Shown piece by piece: positions 62,304 through 64,000 of a DNA stretch of 64,000 nucleotides (the first letter of the stretch is position 1; each line of letters begins with the position of its first letter). Made by a program: the position numbers and the translations under genes. The notes under the pieces were generated by a model. That model saw only the letters and a program-made list of their open reading frames with translations. It was not told the DNA's origin and searched no databases. Source of the DNA: Rhodobacteraceae bacterium Alg231-04 (GTDB lineage Bacteria > Pseudomonadota > Alphaproteobacteria > Rhodobacterales > Rhodobacteraceae); assembly GCA_900143635.1 (NCBI GenBank), contig FREY01000002.1, positions 504,429-568,428 on the forward strand. The letters are read 5' to 3'.

Positions 62304-63113
62304 ATGACTCATACGCCAGGGATTGTGATTGTCGGGGCCTCGGGCCGCATGGGGCAGATGCTGATCAAGACGGTTCTGGACAGCGACAAAGCGACCCTTG
62401 TTGGTGCGGTCGAACGCACCGGCCATGACTGGGTTGGTCAGGATGTGGGCAGCGCCATGGGCGGCCAGCCGACCGGTGTCATTGTCACTGATGATGCGCT
62501 GGAAGCCTTTGCCAAAGCACAGGCGGTGATCGATTTTACCGCGCCTGTTGCCACCATCGAGTTCTCCAAAATCGCCGCGCAGGCGCGTTGCGTGCATGTG
62601 ATCGGCACCACCGGCATGACCGACGAGGAGATCGCCGCGCTGGAACCCGCCGCGCGCCATGCGGTCATCGTGCGGGCCGGCAATATGAGCCTCGGTGTGA
62701 ACCTGTTGACCCAGCTGACCAAAAAGGTCGCTGCCGCACTGGATGAGGATTTCGACATCGAAGTGATCGAAGCCCATCACCATCACAAGGTGGATGCACC
62801 TTCAGGCACCGCTCTGATGCTGGGCGAAGCCGCCGCCGAAGGGCGCGGTGTGGCGCTGAAGGATGTGTCTGACCGGGGTCGCGACGGCATCACCGGCGCG
62901 CGTAAGAAGGGCGACATCGGGTTCACCGCCATCCGCGGCGGCGACATCGTCGGCGAACATGATGTGCTGTTTGCCGCCGCTGGCGAGCGTATCGTGCTGC
63001 GCCACATGGCGACGGATCGCACCATTTTTGCCCGCGGTGCGCTGAAAGCCGCGCTGTGGGGTCAGGACAAGGCGCCGGGCGCCTATGACATGATGGACGT
63101 GCTCGGGCTCTGA
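62304..63113 (+). CDS. dapB: 4-hydroxy-tetrahydrodipicolinate reductase
   Basis: NAD(P)H reduction of HTPA to tetrahydrodipicolinate in lysine/DAP synthesis, just before the DapD step. The ATG at 62304 ([19 protein letters not shown]) gives 269 aa; the open frame to 62202 is an extension. Rossmann [17 protein letters not shown], and the substrate motif [15 protein letters not shown] are present. Divergent from rbfA. Confidence 0.97.
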   Translation: MTHTPGIVIVGASGRMGQMLIKTVLDSDKATLVGAVERTGHDWVGQDVGSAMGGQPTGVIVTDDALEAFAKAQAVIDFTAPVATIEFSKIAAQARCVHVIGTTGMTDEEIAALEPAARHAVIVRAGNMSLGVNLLTQLTKKVAAALDEDFDIEVIEAHHHHKVDAPSGTALMLGEAAAEGRGVALKDVSDRGRDGITGARKKGDIGFTAIRGGDIVGEHDVLFAAAGERIVLRHMATDRTIFARGALKAALWGQDKAPGAYDMMDVLGL

Positions 63114-63136
63114 AAGCTCCAGCTCCCGGCGGGTGG

Positions 63137-63158
63137 TCCGGGGCCTGCAGGCCCCGGA
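63137..63158. terminator. Palindromic hairpin between dapB and the saccharopine dehydrogenase gene
   Basis: TCCGGGGCCTG-CAGGCCCCGGA is a perfect 22-bp palindrome between two convergent stops (63113 and 63162). No T-tract, so it may act as a bidirectional barrier or a 3' stabiliser. Confidence 0.5.
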
Positions 63159-63161
63159 TGA

Positions 63162-64000
63162 TCAGCTGCAGTGGTCGACGATTTCCAGATGCTGGGCAAG
63201 CGTGTCGATCTTGCCCATCCATGCGTTGACCAGGGCCGGATCACTGGGCGCTGCATGCACGCCGGGGGCGATCTTGCCGTTCATCGCCGCCTCAATGGCC
63301 AGCGACACCGGGATCGACACCAAACGCGCCATCGCCGTGCCGGCCTCATCCCCCCAGGCGTCCATGACGTAGGTCTTGTGCCAGACGGCCGCGCCGTCTT
63401 GTTCAGCCTTCAGCCCAACACAAAGAACAACGCGGTCCGGTTCGCCTTCGTCATAGGCGTTATCCGTCCAGAACTGGTCGGACATTTCTTTCAGACGCGC
63501 GTCGCCGGCTTCGCCTTCCAGTGTTTCGACCTCTTTGAAGACACCATCCCAGGCCTCGGCCCAGCCGTTCAGGCGCAGGGTGCCGCGGACGAATTCCTTG
63601 ACGCTCCAGTCTTTTTCAAACCCGTATTCCGCCATGAAGGGCAGGCTGTCGCGGTTCGGGTAAACCTCGAAGCTTTCGGGCGTGGTCAGCGGCGCGGTGT
63701 AGCTGCTGATTGCGTCCCAGGGGCGGGCGACGTCCAGTTCCTTGTGATCGCGGATCGATTTGGAGGGAGAGCGCAGCGCTTTCAGCACGCCCAGCGGCGA
63801 CCAGCTGAATTTGTAGCGGAACGGGTTGGGGATCTTGGGAATGCCGCCACAGTAGGAGATGAAGCTGAGATCATTGGCCGCGTCAAAAACATCCGACGCG
63901 CGATAGTCAGCGATCAGCGCATGGGCCATCAGGTGGTCGATGCCGGGGTCAAGACCAACCTCGTTCACCAGCACAACACCAGCTGCCTTGGCCGCGTCAT
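63162..64000 (-). CDS. Saccharopine dehydrogenase family protein, C-terminal part (partial)
   Basis: About 278 codons up to the window edge, with no start inside the window; the frame stays open through 64000 (DAAKAAGVVLVNEVGL). NEVGLDPGIDHLMAHALI and CGGIPKIPNPFRYKFSWSPL (split here) are the saccharopine dehydrogenase C-terminal stretches. Whether it acts in lysine breakdown or, as related proteins do, on spermidine/carboxynorspermidine cannot be told from this part. It converges with dapB. Confidence 0.85.
   Translation of the reverse strand, partial: DAAKAAGVVLVNEVGLDPGIDHLMAHALIADYRASDVFDAANDLSFISYCGGIPKIPNPFRYKFSWSPLGVLKALRSPSKSIRDHKELDVARPWDAISSYTAPLTTPESFEVYPNRDSLPFMAEYGFEKDWSVKEFVRGTLRLNGWAEAWDGVFKEVETLEGEAGDARLKEMSDQFWTDNAYDEGEPDRVVLCVGLKAEQDGAAVWHKTYVMDAWGDEAGTAMARLVSIPVSLAIEAAMNGKIAPGVHAAPSDPALVNAWMGKIDTLAQHLEIVDHCS

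Overview
The window looks like a chromosomal stretch from a marine alphaproteobacterium of the Rhodobacteraceae (Roseobacter group). The grounds are the high GC, the order of housekeeping genes, an ALDH16-type aldehyde dehydrogenase, several GcvT-fused FAD dehydrogenases, many XRE/cupin regulators, an IalB-family protein, and a serC-serA operon with a structured leader. No rRNA, tRNA, CRISPR array, prophage or insertion sequence was found. Functions come from motif recognition in the translated sequence; no database search was run.

Layout: 1-3774 holds the start of a metal-uptake binding protein with paired Fur-like boxes, then deoC and a two-domain ALDH16 enzyme. From 12461 down to 3854 runs a long minus-strand array: an RsmB-type rRNA methylase, a heparinase II/III-like protein, purH, lspA, a DUF3035 lipoprotein and a pair of M16 peptidases. 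From 12540 to 21506 come a small SDHAF4-like protein, dapD, a GntR regulator, a LOG-family protein, a globin, rlmN, an IalB protein, a type II asparaginase, a YCII protein, a TSUP permease and serB. From 22898 to 25739 lies serC-serA. With serB 1.4 kb away, the whole phosphorylated serine pathway is present.

25.8-35.3 kb has a regulator/periplasmic amidohydrolase pair with a clear shared operator, a PPP phosphatase, the threonine-degrading pair kbl-tdh, a VOC-DUF3626 pair, and a thiolase divergent from an XRE/cupin regulator. 35.5-44.3 kb is a likely methylated-amine (dimethylglycine/sarcosine) region: two FAD-GcvT dehydrogenases flank an MDR oxidoreductase and a GATase1-AraC regulator. Tdh/Kbl make glycine, SerA/B/C make serine, and the FAD-GcvT enzymes would feed one-carbon units to folate, so C1/glycine/serine metabolism recurs across the window.

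44.4-45.0 kb carries the most unusual gene. It is a recognisable relative of the cytochrome bc1 Rieske subunit that has lost all four [2Fe-2S] ligands but keeps the two disulfide cysteines, in a stretch of lower GC. After it come rarD, rluA, an aldehyde dehydrogenase divergent from a 1-Cys peroxiredoxin, and a low-GC surface-glycan cluster (GT25, GT4, FkbM, GT2).

53.2-62.2 kb is the conserved rbfA-truB-rpsO-pnp translation/RNA array. It is opened up by accessory genes: a polysaccharide lyase, a phosphodiester glycosidase, a DUF1643 protein, an RTX-repeat protein and an FAD oxidoreductase. dapB and a truncated saccharopine dehydrogenase close the window.
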